The notes under the pieces are model-generated. The model made no database searches. It had not been told where the DNA came from and worked only from the letters and a program-made list of their open reading frames with translations. The translations under genes and the position numbers were made by a program. Source: Virgibacillus sp. MSJ-26 (GTDB lineage: Bacteria; Bacillota; Bacilli; Bacillales; Amphibacillaceae). From it: a stretch of 64,000 nucleotides of DNA. The number at the start of each line of letters is the position of its first letter. Positions within the stretch are counted from its first letter, which is position 1. Below are positions 1 through 9,900 of the stretch, one piece after another. Location of the stretch: the NCBI RefSeq assembly GCF_018918075.1, contig NZ_JAHLPW010000011.1, positions 1 to 64,000 on the forward strand, in the 5' to 3' direction.

Positions 1-46
1 GAACTACTTTCCATTTAAAGTCGGGTGAATAATATGGATTTGCCAA
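1..46 (-). CDS. partial ORF at window edge, possible transposase or unknown
   Basis: A TTG codon at 44-46 follows a good ribosome binding site (AAAAGGAGAGG, 6 nt upstream) on the minus strand and opens a frame that runs off the window edge. The 15 visible residues start MANPYYSPDFKWKVV. This loosely resembles the first residues of IS3-type OrfA proteins, but 15 residues cannot settle identity. In B. subtilis tRNA genes and spoIIE follow yabR; neither is visible here, so the order has changed. Confidence 0.3.
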   Translation of the reverse strand, partial: MANPYYSPDFKWKVV

Positions 47-230
47 TGAATACCTCTCCTTTTGAATAGTTGTTTTTTTATTTTTTAACTGTCTACTCAA
101 AAGGGAGCATATCAAAGCGTAGCGTATTTCCGTAGCGATGGTTTACCTCATTCTTTTAATAGAAAGGATAATGTTCATCAACTGAAACCATAGCTAACAT
201 AAGACGCAATTAAGTTTTTTAGGCCATAGT

Positions 231-283
231 AAAAAGGCTGATCCAAGTCCTTACGATAAGGTAAGTATTGGGTCAGCCTTTTT
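231..283 (-). terminator. terminator after yabR
   Basis: A long interrupted hairpin: outer arms AAAAAGGCTGA and TCAGCCTTTTT, inner arms CCTTAC and GTAAGG. It has T-runs in both directions, so it could also serve a plus-strand transcript. It ends the divIC-yabR side of the cluster. The rest of 47-366 holds no gene; 104-150 resembles the end of repeat family R1 (a motif with GCGTAGCG and TTTCCGTAGCG). Confidence 0.75.
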
Positions 284-366
284 ATTTGGATAAATGCCCA
301 TATTTAATAAGCATTTAAACGAATTATTATATTATCTTAGAGCATCATTTATATAGACAGCAAATG

Positions 367-750
367 CTATCCTCTTTTAGCACCTCGACCTCCGCGTCTG
401 GATTCCGTGTGCTTCTTTAAAGAGGCTAAACGGTCTTCAGAGTCTTTAAGAAAACGATTCATTTTCGATTCAAATGATTCACTTTTCTCTCTTGGGGTTT
501 TTTGACGAACAGGTTTTTCTTTCGTCTTTTTAATCGATAAGCCAATCTTTCCATCCTTTTGGACATTGATGACCTTTACCTGGACTTCTTCGCCGACTTT
601 TAAATGATCATTAATGTCTTTAACATAGTTATCAGCAACTTCACTAATATGAACAAGACCTGTTGGCCCTTTTTCAAGCTCTACAAAAGCTCCAAAGTTA
701 GTGATACCTGTTACCTTTCCCTGCAATTTGCTGCCTACTTCAATTGACAT
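367..750 (-). CDS. yabR: S1 RNA-binding domain protein YabR
   Basis: A 127-residue protein with one S1 domain at about residues 5-75 (start MSIEVGSKLQGKVTGITNFG; GFV-type core GAFVELEKGPTGLVHIS) and a basic, disordered tail ending RRGGRGAKRG. The family is a general-stress-like S1 protein that probably binds RNA or ribosomes; no enzymatic role is known to me. Its position next to divIC matches B. subtilis. The ATG at 748-750 follows AAGGAGGAG. Confidence 0.9.
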   Translation of the reverse strand: MSIEVGSKLQGKVTGITNFGAFVELEKGPTGLVHISEVADNYVKDINDHLKVGEEVQVKVINVQKDGKIGLSIKKTKEKPVRQKTPREKSESFESKMNRFLKDSEDRLASLKKHTESRRGGRGAKRG

Positions 751-823
751 AAAAAAAATGCTCCTCCTTAAAATTTATAAACATACCTTCATATTATAGT
801 ATACCTTAGACCATGAAAGTGTG

Positions 824-1204
824 TCAATAAGATGGGTCTTGATTAGGAATCTTGAAGATTAATTCCCCTTCTTTTGAAAAGAAGTAATTTGTCCGAGCAA
901 TATCTAAGATGTATTCATCATCCTTAAGCAATTCAATTTCTTCGTTTAAGTAAGTCTCTTTTTGTTTTAATGATGCTAATTCTTCCTCGAGTTGTTGATA
1001 CTCTTGAGTTTTAGTAGCATGGAGTTCGCGCTGTTTTAAGTGATAAGTAGCCATGCTTCCGAAAGCAATCACTACAATAGCCGCAAATAGGACGAGACGC
1101 CTAATAAGACGCTTTCTTTTCCTACGTTGTCTTTCCACGTGAGCATCGTACTTTTTCATATAGCCTGAATTTAACCTTGTTACTGACTTTTCCCTTTCGC
1201 CCAT
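824..1204 (-). CDS. divIC: cell-division protein DivIC (FtsB family)
   Basis: Septum protein that forms a complex with FtsL and DivIB and activates septal peptidoglycan synthesis. The 126-residue product has a basic cytoplasmic N-terminus (RQRRKRKRLIRRL), one membrane span at about residues 35-55 (LVLFAAIVVIAFGSMATYHL), then an extracellular coiled coil (QLEEELASLKQKETYLNEEI). I chose the ATG at 1204, which sits 8 nt after AGGAGG, over an upstream GTG inside that site. It follows yabQ closely, as in B. subtilis. Confidence 0.93.
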   Translation of the reverse strand: MGEREKSVTRLNSGYMKKYDAHVERQRRKRKRLIRRLVLFAAIVVIAFGSMATYHLKQRELHATKTQEYQQLEEELASLKQKETYLNEEIELLKDDEYILDIARTNYFFSKEGELIFKIPNQDPSY

Positions 1205-1209
1205 AAGCA

Positions 1210-1809
1210 CTACCTCCTCTTAATCTTTAGAAATCTAGCGACTTTAATAGTTATATTTTCTATTGTACTATAAAGTCCAACTAATTTGTACAAAATATTA
1301 TGTACACGTTTCGGCAAGAGGTGATAAACTTTTTTTAGTAACCATAAAATAGGGCCAAAGATAATCGTTAAGAGAAAAGTTAAAATGGCTATAATTCCTT
1401 TCACTACCCATTTTAACAGGTTAATAACAAATTGAATAATAAACTTTATAGGAGTAATTATAATTCCATTAAATAGTTTTATTGAGAATCTATAAATTGA
1501 ATTTCCGATAGTAATCAAACGTTCTAAAATACGAACATAAACTTTGGAAGCAAGTGCCTTATAGGCAGCAAAGCCAAAAAAGCTTGCTATAATCACATAA
1601 AGCCTTATATCTCCACCATTCACCCGGAATAATAGATAGAATAAAATAAAAGACTGCGTTAACCAGAAACAGATCTCCATAAAATAAAGAAGAAAAGTGT
1701 TATTCTTCCAGGCAAAGGAGAAACGCCTAAACGTTTCTAAAGCTAGTCCTAAATAAAACCCGCCTAAAATCATGGAGATCATAGTCATAAATTGAACATC
1801 AAGTGTCAT
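1210..1809 (-). CDS. yabQ: spore cortex biosynthesis protein YabQ
   Basis: A 199-residue membrane protein with several hydrophobic segments: about residues 5-25, 35-60, 68-85 and a long stretch at 110-155. The C-terminus is basic. The family is made in the mother cell under sigma-E and is needed for cortex formation. Its start overlaps the yabP stop by 4 nt, so the two are translationally coupled, as in B. subtilis. The length fits the family. Confidence 0.9.
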   Translation of the reverse strand: MTLDVQFMTMISMILGGFYLGLALETFRRFSFAWKNNTFLLYFMEICFWLTQSFILFYLLFRVNGGDIRLYVIIASFFGFAAYKALASKVYVRILERLITIGNSIYRFSIKLFNGIIITPIKFIIQFVINLLKWVVKGIIAILTFLLTIIFGPILWLLKKVYHLLPKRVHNILYKLVGLYSTIENITIKVARFLKIKRR

Positions 1810-2108
1810 TTAAAAAGCTTGCTAAAGAACCCTTTAGCTTTCTCCTGTTGATGATCATCAACATAGGATAATTCATAAACTTTTCCTTTAATGGATACAA
1901 TGCCTTCTGTCACATCAAGGTTTTTCAGTTGTAGATTTTGTCCTCGAATAATTAAATAGCCCATAACCGTTTCAAGTAGAAACTCCTCGTTATCAAAACT
2001 ATCAACTTCTTTTACACCTGTAATTTCAAGTAGTTTGCGATTATTAATCTTTAACTGATGATCCTTCTGATGAGTTACTGTGCCAGGTTGTCTATCATAA
2101 TAGTTCAT
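1806..2108 (-). CDS. yabP: sporulation protein YabP
   Basis: A 100-residue protein of the YabP/YqfC family, made in the mother cell during sporulation. The core HQLKINNRKLLEITGVKEVD followed by DNEEFLLETVMGYLIIRGQ is typical. The ATG follows AAGGAGG. It overlaps yabQ, and a probable sigma-E promoter lies just upstream. Family members are needed for proper spore cortex assembly, but the biochemical role is not known. Confidence 0.92.
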   Translation of the reverse strand: MNYYDRQPGTVTHQKDHQLKINNRKLLEITGVKEVDSFDNEEFLLETVMGYLIIRGQNLQLKNLDVTEGIVSIKGKVYELSYVDDHQQEKAKGFFSKLFK

Positions 2109-2131
2109 ATACTCGTCCTCCTTATTACTAT

Positions 2132-2158
2132 TACTTATGTGGAAATAGACAAGTATAG
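2132..2158 (-). promoter_or_regulatory. probable sigma-E promoter of yabP-yabQ
   Basis: On the minus strand a TATACTT-like -35 (2150-2156) is followed about 12 nt later by CATAAGTA (2132-2139), which fits the sigma-E -10 consensus CATAnnnTA. It sits 24 nt upstream of the yabP start. B. subtilis yabP is a sigma-E gene. Prediction by eye only. Confidence 0.5.
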
Positions 2159-2168
2159 AACTAAAAAG

Positions 2169-2429
2169 TTACTCTTTTACTTCTTCTTCTTTGATTACTT
2201 CATACATCATGCCTGCCTCTTGTTTACGAATTACTTCTTGGACCTCGTTAACCTTAATGGTTACAAGCTTTTGACCAAAGCGGATGGTAACTTCATCACC
2301 TTTGATCACCTCTGTTCCTGCCTTTGCTCTATTACCGTTAATGGTCACTCGGCCTTGATCAGCAACTTCTTTAGCAAGCGTTCTTCTTTTAATTAATCGT
2401 GAAACTTTTAAAAATTTATCCAACCTCAT
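2169..2429 (-). CDS. rqcP: ribosome quality control protein RqcP (YabO)
   Basis: An 86-residue S4-domain protein, Hsp15 family. RqcP binds the obstructed 50S subunit and helps RqcH add alanine tails to stalled chains. The S4 core is MRLDKFLKVSRLIKRRTLAK, then a second motif INGNRAKAGTEV and a basic surface. The start ATG directly follows the yabN stop (6 nt gap), which implies cotranscription with yabN and the upstream flippase gene. Confidence 0.93.
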   Translation of the reverse strand: MRLDKFLKVSRLIKRRTLAKEVADQGRVTINGNRAKAGTEVIKGDEVTIRFGQKLVTIKVNEVQEVIRKQEAGMMYEVIKEEEVKE

Positions 2430-2435
2430 TTTATA

Positions 2436-3884
2436 TCACCCTTTTCTTTTTGCTTGATTCCAAAAGCTATCCATTTCTTCTAGAGACGTTTCATTAATAT
2501 CTTTGCCGCGTTCTTTTAATTGCCTTTCAATGTAGGTGAAGCGAGATATGAACTTCTGATTACTTTCTTCGAGTGCCAATTCCGGATTGATTTTGTAAAA
2601 GCGAGCCAAATTAACAACAACGAATAAAACATCTCCTAGTTCGTTAATCATTTCCGGTTGATCGTTATTTTGAATTGCTTCTTGTACTTCTTCGATTTCT
2701 TCTTTAAGTTTATCCCAAATATCTTGAGCGTTGTCCCAATCAAAGCCTACCTTCGCTGCCCTTTTTTGTAATTTATATGCTTTTAGTAAAGCTGGAAGAT
2801 GCTTGGGCACGCCATCTAATATAGATGATCTCTTGTCACCCTTTTCTTCTTGCTTTAATTGTTCCCAGTTCTTATGTATCTCCTCAACCGAGTCGACGTG
2901 TGTATTTGAAAACACATGTGGATGTCGATGGATCATCTTTGTTGTAATTGTCTTAATGACATCATCAATCGTAAAATAACCATCATCTTCTCCAATTTGA
3001 CTGTGAAGCATAACTTGTAAAAGTACATCTCCTAATTCTTCAATCATTCCTTCATCATCTTGCTCATTAATGGCATCTACCAATTCATATGCTTCTTCAA
3101 GCAAATATTCCCTTAGCGATTCATGTGTTTGCGCCTTATCCCATTCACACCCGAGAGGACCTCTTAACGTTGAGATGACTTCCTTTAAACGTGTAAAAGT
3201 GTGGCTTAATAAATCACTTGGAGCAGGTGGAACGTAAACACTGGTTAAATTACTTATATTAAAATCATGGTCAAGTTCTTCTAAAGGAATTTCGTGTATT
3301 TTTTCGGATTCAGTCCCCGCAGCATCAATAATGGTGACAGTGTAATCAAAAGGCAAATCTTCCAGTAGGGCTAGTTTTAAGTCTGATGCTATGAAACGAT
3401 CATAGACTTGGCAAAAAATAAGGTGTTGACGATAATTGAGTTGCTTTCTATCAAAGTCAGTTCCATCTACAAATTGAAAGCCTTCAATTGGGTCTATTTT
3501 AAGTGAGGTAAATAAATCATCCAAGTAACTGTGCCCACCAATGACAGAAACCTCAATCTCTTCCTGATTTAATAAAAGTTGCACCGTCTTTTCAGCGAGC
3601 ATAGGATGTCCAGGCACTGCGTAAACGATCGATTGACTTTGTGCTTTCTTTAGCAGATCATCTACAATCTCTTCATATACTTCAGTGAACTGCCTTTTGT
3701 TCTGGTACACCTTATCGTATGATTCAAATTGAACGCCTTCTTCTTGTAACAAAGTAATCACTGGATGGTCTGTTGTTCGTGTCATAATTATATCTTTAGT
3801 TTTTGTTAACTTTATATATATACCTAATGGCAGCTGATTCATATCACCAGCGCCAAGTCCGATTACTTCTATTTTTCCTGACAT
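2436..3884 (-). CDS. yabN: tetrapyrrole methylase / MazG fusion YabN
   Basis: A 482-residue two-part protein. Residues 1-220 form an SAM-dependent tetrapyrrole-methylase fold (IEVIGLGAGDMNQLPLGIY, VYAVPGHPML). Residues 230-480 are a MazG NTP pyrophosphohydrolase with two repeats carrying the EE..E and ELGD metal motifs (EEAYELVDAI / EELGDVLLQVM, then EEIEEVQEAI / ELGDVLFVVV). MazG domains hydrolyse non-canonical NTPs. The methylase part has no assigned substrate. The length matches the B. subtilis protein. Confidence 0.93.
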   Translation of the reverse strand: MSGKIEVIGLGAGDMNQLPLGIYIKLTKTKDIIMTRTTDHPVITLLQEEGVQFESYDKVYQNKRQFTEVYEEIVDDLLKKAQSQSIVYAVPGHPMLAEKTVQLLLNQEEIEVSVIGGHSYLDDLFTSLKIDPIEGFQFVDGTDFDRKQLNYRQHLIFCQVYDRFIASDLKLALLEDLPFDYTVTIIDAAGTESEKIHEIPLEELDHDFNISNLTSVYVPPAPSDLLSHTFTRLKEVISTLRGPLGCEWDKAQTHESLREYLLEEAYELVDAINEQDDEGMIEELGDVLLQVMLHSQIGEDDGYFTIDDVIKTITTKMIHRHPHVFSNTHVDSVEEIHKNWEQLKQEEKGDKRSSILDGVPKHLPALLKAYKLQKRAAKVGFDWDNAQDIWDKLKEEIEEVQEAIQNNDQPEMINELGDVLFVVVNLARFYKINPELALEESNQKFISRFTYIERQLKERGKDINETSLEEMDSFWNQAKRKG

Positions 3885-3885
3885 T

Positions 3886-5463
3886 TTACTCCTCCTTGGA
3901 CAATCTGATAAACAGATTCGAAAACGGCATGACTGATAATTCCCGCTTTGAGAACGCCTGATTTCGCACTAACATAATTAAATATAATAAAGCACCTGAA
4001 ATAGCAATGAATACAACCCATAGTAATAACGTAAAACGGGATAATATTGATATATCCGGTATAATCACTTTTAAACCAACAATGTAGACAATCATAATTA
4101 AACTCGCTTTTATGAATGCCTTCAACCGGATGCCTTTTAAGAAAGAAAAACCAGGTACTTTTCTTTTCAGCTCAAAAAGTACAATTGCACATAAAGTGAA
4201 TAAACTGAGCACGGTGGCTAATGCACTCCCAATAATCCCGAGGAACGGTACTAACATTTGATTTCCAATCCATTTAACAAAAAAGGCAAAAAGAATAAAA
4301 CCAGCTGTTCGTTTAAAATAACCTAATCCTTGTAAAATAGTTGTGCCTGTAATAGCTAGTGAGCTCAAAAGAATAGAAAGTGCTAAAATCCTTAAACTAC
4401 TTGTCCCCTCATCATTTTGAAAAAGTAAAACATTCGTCTCGGGAAAAATTAACACCAAGCCAAGCATCGCTCCAAAAGAGAGGTAAAAGCTAAAGTTGAG
4501 CGCACTTTGTACAGATTCATAGCGTGCATTAGAAAGTGACTTTGACTTTTCCCTCGTTAGATTAGGGATAAGTGCGAGTGCAAATGATGAGCCAACCACG
4601 GTGCCTACTTGAATCAGTGGCTGTCCTCTATCAAAAACACCTTTCATCGCCATCGCCTCAATTTTTTCTAATCCATAATCCCTTAAGCTAGGGACTAGAG
4701 TAAATGTATCAGCAAATTGAATAATCAGTAAAACCATATGGTTTAAAGAGGCGACTAAGCCAAATAGAAGTATTGTTCTTATATAATAACGCCATGATAT
4801 GACTTTCTCCCCCGCTAATTTAGGACGTTTTTTCAAGAGAAATACACTTAAAATCAACAAAGCAGCAAGTGCCCCACCAATCGCAGCTACACCCGCCGCT
4901 TGTCCAATTTTATAAAAACTATCTCCATTTGTTGCAATGATGTATGCTGCAATAATAATAACAGACACGCGCACCAATTGTTCACCTATTTGGGAGTAAG
5001 CTGTTGGCTTCATTTGTTGAACACCTTGAAAAACGCCGCGTAGTAATGAAGTAAACGGAATCAACAGAAATATAAAAGCTGCCAGTTCATAAGCGAACGC
5101 TAAGTTTTCATCACCAACCCATACTGCAATCGACTTGGCATTCATCTTTAAAAACAAAAAGATAACACCATTAATGCCAAGTAAGATCAACCCTAATGGG
5201 CCATAAAAATTTTTAAAACAAACTTGTCTACCTTCCATATGCATATCCGCCGTCAGTTTTGAAATAGCAGAAGGAAAACCGTACAAAGCTAGAACCGTGG
5301 CAATCCCAAGCAATGGATACACTTGCTGATAAATATAAAATCCAAGATCCCCCGTTAAATTTTGTAAAGGAATCCTGTAACCTGCACTTAATACTTTACT
5401 AACTAAACCCGCAATCGTAAGGAGCAAAGCACCCCTCACCAACTTATTCGTCTCATTCTCCAT
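3886..5463 (-). CDS. yabM: lipid flippase of the SpoVB/MurJ-like family (YabM)
   Basis: A 525-residue polytopic membrane protein (about 14 spans) of the MOP/polysaccharide transport family, related to SpoVB and MurJ. The start motif is TNKLVRGALLLTIAGLVSKVLSAGYRIPL. It is predicted to flip a lipid-linked cell-wall or polysaccharide precursor. A TTG 24 nt upstream has no Shine-Dalgarno site, whereas the ATG at 5463 lies 12 nt after GGAGAGG. It is followed by yabN with a 1-nt gap. Confidence 0.9.
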   Translation of the reverse strand: MENETNKLVRGALLLTIAGLVSKVLSAGYRIPLQNLTGDLGFYIYQQVYPLLGIATVLALYGFPSAISKLTADMHMEGRQVCFKNFYGPLGLILLGINGVIFLFLKMNAKSIAVWVGDENLAFAYELAAFIFLLIPFTSLLRGVFQGVQQMKPTAYSQIGEQLVRVSVIIIAAYIIATNGDSFYKIGQAAGVAAIGGALAALLILSVFLLKKRPKLAGEKVISWRYYIRTILLFGLVASLNHMVLLIIQFADTFTLVPSLRDYGLEKIEAMAMKGVFDRGQPLIQVGTVVGSSFALALIPNLTREKSKSLSNARYESVQSALNFSFYLSFGAMLGLVLIFPETNVLLFQNDEGTSSLRILALSILLSSLAITGTTILQGLGYFKRTAGFILFAFFVKWIGNQMLVPFLGIIGSALATVLSLFTLCAIVLFELKRKVPGFSFLKGIRLKAFIKASLIMIVYIVGLKVIIPDISILSRFTLLLWVVFIAISGALLYLIMLVRNQAFSKRELSVMPFSNLFIRLSKEE

Positions 5464-5523
5464 CCAACCCAAACGCCTCTCCAGCAAAAATTTAACTATA
5501 GTATAACATACACCAAAAGCGAA

Positions 5524-5824
5524 AGCGCCCTGGGTAGCCCCGACAAGCTTAAGTAAGAAAACGTAGTGACGGGTTTTGTCACGAAGGTTTATTACTTAAG
5601 ACCTCGAGGGGCTGGGCGCTGTAGCTAGACGTTACAAAAGCGAGAGGGACCGGTTAGCGACGTATGAACTGGACTGAACCGGAGGAGATAAAGGAAACAC
5701 AGCGACCGTAGGAAGCTGATGTTGACTTATCGCACGGAGGTGAAGGAAGTTCACTAGTCGTTGGTCACTCGAGCTAGACGCACCATTAGGCTGAGGTGCC
5801 CGATTAGCAACGTATAAGCTGGAC
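5524..5824 (+). repeat. R2 intergenic repeat: long nested hairpin plus tail
   Basis: At 5524-5620 is a nested inverted repeat with paired arms AGCGCCC/GGGCGCT, AGCCCC/GGGGCT, CTTAAGTAA/TTACTTAAG and GTGAC/GTCAC around a GGGTTTT loop. The tail 5621-5824 has two related direct copies of about 50 bp (5623-5676 and 5771-5824, both from GCTAGACG to ACTGGAC/GCTGGAC). Part of the tail (about 5690-5780) recurs inverted between gyrB and gyrA. It looks like a dispersed intergenic element, not a gene. Confidence 0.75.
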
Positions 5825-5837
5825 CCCCACCATGCAA

Positions 5838-6092
5838 TCGATGGATATTTCTCTTTTTTGACGTTTTCACATCATGAGAAGCGTTCTATCGATGGATGTT
5901 TCTCTTTTTTGACGTTTTCACATCATGAGAAGCATCCTATCGATGGATGTTTCTCTTTTTTGACGTTTTCACATCGTGAGAAGCGTTCTATCGATGGATG
6001 TTTCTCTTTTTTGGCTTTTTCACATCATGAGAAGCGTTCTATCGATGGATGTTTCTCTTTTTTGACATTTTCACATCGTGAGACTGCTACCA
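5838..6092 (+). repeat. R4a: five tandem copies of a 51-bp unit
   Basis: Units begin at 5838, 5889, 5940, 5991 and 6042, each starting TCGATGGAT and containing a T-rich tract, then ACGTTTTCACATCATGAGA. Copies differ at only a few positions. The 51-bp period is 17 codons, so one plus-strand frame stays open through the array, but there is no independent sign of coding. The array lies between the spoVT terminator and yabM. A related array of the same period is at 26.3 kb. Confidence 0.9.
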
Positions 6093-6109
6093 CTATATTA
6101 CACAAGATT

Positions 6110-6152
6110 AAAAGGCAAACGCCCAGATACAACTTTAGGACGTTTGCCTTTT
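6110..6152 (-). terminator. terminator after spoVT
   Basis: Arms AAAAGGCAAACG and CGTTTGCCTTTTT form a stable stem just below the spoVT stop codon, with T-runs on both strands. Confidence 0.85.
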
Positions 6153-6165
6153 TAACCTGCTCACT

Positions 6166-6699
6166 TTATTCCATTTGTTTTCCTAAAAATATCGCGGCCG
6201 TTTCAGCAGCCTTTTCTTCAACATTGCTAAATGTATCTTCCTTCGAGAATATAAGTACACATCCAATGGGGTCACCGTTTGCAATTACCGGTGCAATACA
6301 ATATGAAGTTATTTCTTGTTCGTTATTCGCTGTTATTTCTACAGTTTCTGATTCATCGACGAATTCTAATGTGCGACTTTCAATTACCTTTTCTAATTTT
6401 GATCCAATTTTTTTATTTAAGTATTCTTTCTTTGACTCCCCAGCAATAGCAATCACTTCATCGCGGTCACAAATTAATACTGGAGACTGGAGGGAGTCAA
6501 AGAGAGCCTCTGCATATTCTGTTGCAAAATGACCTAATTCATTAATTGGCGAATACTTTTTCAAAATTACTTCGCCTTCACGGTCAATGAAAATTTCCAG
6601 TGGGTCGCCTTCACGGATTCGTAATGTTCTTCTGATCTCTTTTGGAATAACTACTCTACCTAAGTCATCTATTCGTCGTACAATTCCTGTTGCTTTCAT
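6166..6699 (-). CDS. spoVT: stage V sporulation transcription factor SpoVT
   Basis: A 177-residue regulator. Residues 1-50 form an AbrB-type swapped-hairpin DNA-binding domain (MKATGIVRRIDDLGRVVIPK, RTLRIREGDPLEIF). Residues 55-177 form a GAF-like domain. SpoVT adjusts sigma-G-dependent genes in the forespore and affects germination. Length and placement beside mfd match B. subtilis. I could not pick out a convincing sigma-G promoter in the 250 bp upstream. Confidence 0.95.
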   Translation of the reverse strand: MKATGIVRRIDDLGRVVIPKEIRRTLRIREGDPLEIFIDREGEVILKKYSPINELGHFATEYAEALFDSLQSPVLICDRDEVIAIAGESKKEYLNKKIGSKLEKVIESRTLEFVDESETVEITANNEQEITSYCIAPVIANGDPIGCVLIFSKEDTFSNVEEKAAETAAIFLGKQME

Positions 6700-6951
6700 T
6701 GTGAAGCCTCACTTTCTTACGTTGTTTTTTTCGTGTTGTGTCAAATGCTTGTCTCTAGCTTAACTTTACATCACGAAACACAGCTGAGCTCTTGTCGTTT
6801 CCTATATCAGCACACTCATTTGCTTGATGATTAATGATGTCATTTCTTTAAGTAAATATATCTTTTTAGATATAGGAAAAATTTAGCTCTGTGTTTATTT
6901 AGTATGAATCAACAACTTGGAACTATACATGATTATCCAATTAACTCTAAA

Positions 6952-9900
6952 TTAACGATTGACTTGGTTCATTTTCCTAATAAATTCAGCGACCACGTCA
7001 TAGCGTGTTGCTTGTATTTCTTTAGATACCTGGAAAGTAATTTTTAGTTTGCTTTGTTCTGTTCCAAGTAGTACACGACGGTCAAATTCATTTGCTAACT
7101 CAAATAATTTTGCACCATCTATTTGCTGACTCCGATCCTTGGAAACGAGCATTTCAATTTTCTTGCCTTTTTCGTGAATTGATTCAACTCTCTCCCTACG
7201 GGCAAGCATTTTTAATTGAGACACCGTGAGAAGGTTGCCAACTTCTTCTGGGTAATCACCAAAGCGGTCAATTAACTCATCCTGAATTTCTCCCACATCT
7301 TCTTTTGAAGAAACAGCTTGAATTTGTTTATACATATCGATTTTCTGTCTTTCATCTTCAATATAACTTTCCGGTATATAAGCATTAATATTAAGTGTCA
7401 ATTCAGGTTCAAATGGTTCTATTTCTTCTATATCTTTACCCATTTTTCGTGCATCGATAGCGTCTTTTAGCATTTTAGAATACATGTCAAACCCAACTGA
7501 ATCAATAAATCCATGCTGTTGGGCACCAAGTAAGTTTCCTGCTCCACGAATTGATAAGTCACGCATTGCAATCTTAAAACCAGAACCTAACTCTGTAAAT
7601 TCCTTGATAGCTTGCAGTCTCTTTTCAGCCACTTCTGTTAAAACTTTATCTTTTTGATATGTGAAATAGGCATATGCAACACGATTTGAACGGCCAACAC
7701 GACCTCTTAATTGATAAAGCTGGCTAAGTCCCATGCGATCAGCATCATAAACAATTAATGTATTCACATTTGGAATATCAACACCTGTTTCAATAATTGT
7801 CGTACTGACCAGCACATCGTATTCACCTTCTAAAAAACCTAGCATAACATTTTCAAGTTCTGTCTCGTTCATTTGCCCATGTGCTACACCGATTTTTGCA
7901 TCTTCAACGAGCATACCAATTTCTCTAGCCATACGCTCAATATTCTCAACACGATTAAATAGGAAAAAGACTTGCCCACCTCGAGCCATCTCTCTTTCAA
8001 TTGCTTCTCTAATAAAGACTGGATTGTATTCAAGAACATAGGTCTGAATTGGGAATCGATTTTCGGGAGGTGTTTCAATAACCGATAAATCTCTCACACC
8101 AAGCATTGACATGTGCAATGTTCTTGGTATCGGTGTTGCTGTCAATGTGAGGACATCTACATTTGTCTTTAATTGTTTAATCTTTTCTTTGTGTTTAACC
8201 CCAAAGCGCTGTTCCTCATCAACGATAAGTAACCCTAAATCATGATACTGGACGTCCTTTGAAAGCAGTCGATGTGTTCCTATTACGATATCAATAAGAC
8301 CTTTTTTTAGCTTATCAAGTGTTTCGTTTTGTTGCTTTCGTGTTCTGAATCGACTAAGTATGCCAATATTGACTCCTTGTTCTATAAAGCGTTCCTGTAT
8401 AGTTTCATAATGTTGTTGTGCAAGAATTGTAGTAGGTACTAAAAATGCAACTTGTTTACCATCTGCAATTGCCTTGAAAGCTGCCCTAATAGCAACTTCT
8501 GTTTTTCCATACCCAACATCTCCACATAAAAGTCGATCCATCGGCTGGGATCTTTCCATATCGTGTTTAATTTCTTCAATACACCTTAATTGATCATCCG
8601 TCTCTTGATACTGGAAGGAGGCGTCAAAATCACGTTGCAAATCACTATCCTCGCTAAACGCATACCCCTTCATCGCTTCCCTTTCAGCGTATAATTTAAT
8701 TAAATCATCTGCTATATCTTCTACTGAAGACTGAACGCGACGTTTTACTTTTGCCCATTCAGAGCCACCCAGCTTATAAAGTCTAGGTTCTTTTCCTTCT
8801 GAAGCCACATACTTTTGCACCAGGTCAATTTGGTCAATAGGAACAAAAAGTTTATCGTCCCCAGAATATTTAATCAGCATGTAATCCTTATTTTTATCGC
8901 CAACTTTTAAGGTCTCTATTCCTAGATACTTACCAATCCCATGGTTGGCATGAACTACATAGTCACCGACTTTTAATTCTTGATAACTTTTAATCCTTTC
9001 CGCATTAGAAATCTTTTGTCTTTTCTTTGGCCTTTTAGTCTTTTTCTTAAATAACTCATTTTCTGTAATTAATGCCAGTTTATGCATCGGCATTTCAATT
9101 CCATTTATAATATCCCCAACTGTGATTGTTGGAAGTTGAATAGGTAAGGTTAATTGTTCCGTTACAACATTCGATTCTATATTATAATCTTTTAAAATAG
9201 AATGGATTTTTTGTGCACGACTTTCGTTAGGCGCCATGATAATAACTGAATAATCGCCCTTTTCCCAGCGCTGCAATTCATTTGACAGTAAGTTCATTTG
9301 TCCATGAAACTCTTGCATAGCACGTGATGAAATATTAATAATATTTTCCGGTTTTGTATTGGTTATATGTCGCAAGAAAACTGATAAGTAAAGACGTTGA
9401 TGTTTAACCTTTTCCCAAGCAGTATGCCAGTCAAAAGAAAAGCGACTTTCTTTAACCATTTGATTCGATTCAAGTAAACTGCTATACCATTCAGCTTCTT
9501 CGTTATCAAGGTGATTAGCCGTCTCTTGAATTCGACTCATTTCATCAAAGACAAGTAAACCTTTTTGGGGCAAATAATCTAATAAACTAGCGGGCTGATC
9601 ATATAGAAAACCTAAGTACTTAGCCATCTCCGGGAAGTGTTCTAAGTTTTTCAAACGCTCAATATCTTGCTCTACCGACTCTACAAGCGTTTCTTTTTCT
9701 TCATTCGTCTTTAATTTTTTTAATGTTTCTGACAAAGCCGTCTCTAGTCGTTGAGCACCTGATAAAAGATCTTCATTTGTTAAGAGTAATTCTGTTGCTG
9801 GTCCAACATTAATCTTTTCCTTCTTCTCCAGAGATCTTTGTGTTTCAGCATCAAAATACCGAATAGAATCAATCTCATCATCAAATAGTTCAACTCGGAT

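Noticed and set aside
5858-6532. Plus-strand open frame with repeated 17-residue units (MTFSHHEKRSIDGCFSF)
   Set aside because: It is open only because the 51-bp repeat is a multiple of three, and it runs on into the spoVT gene on the other strand. No ribosome site or family match.
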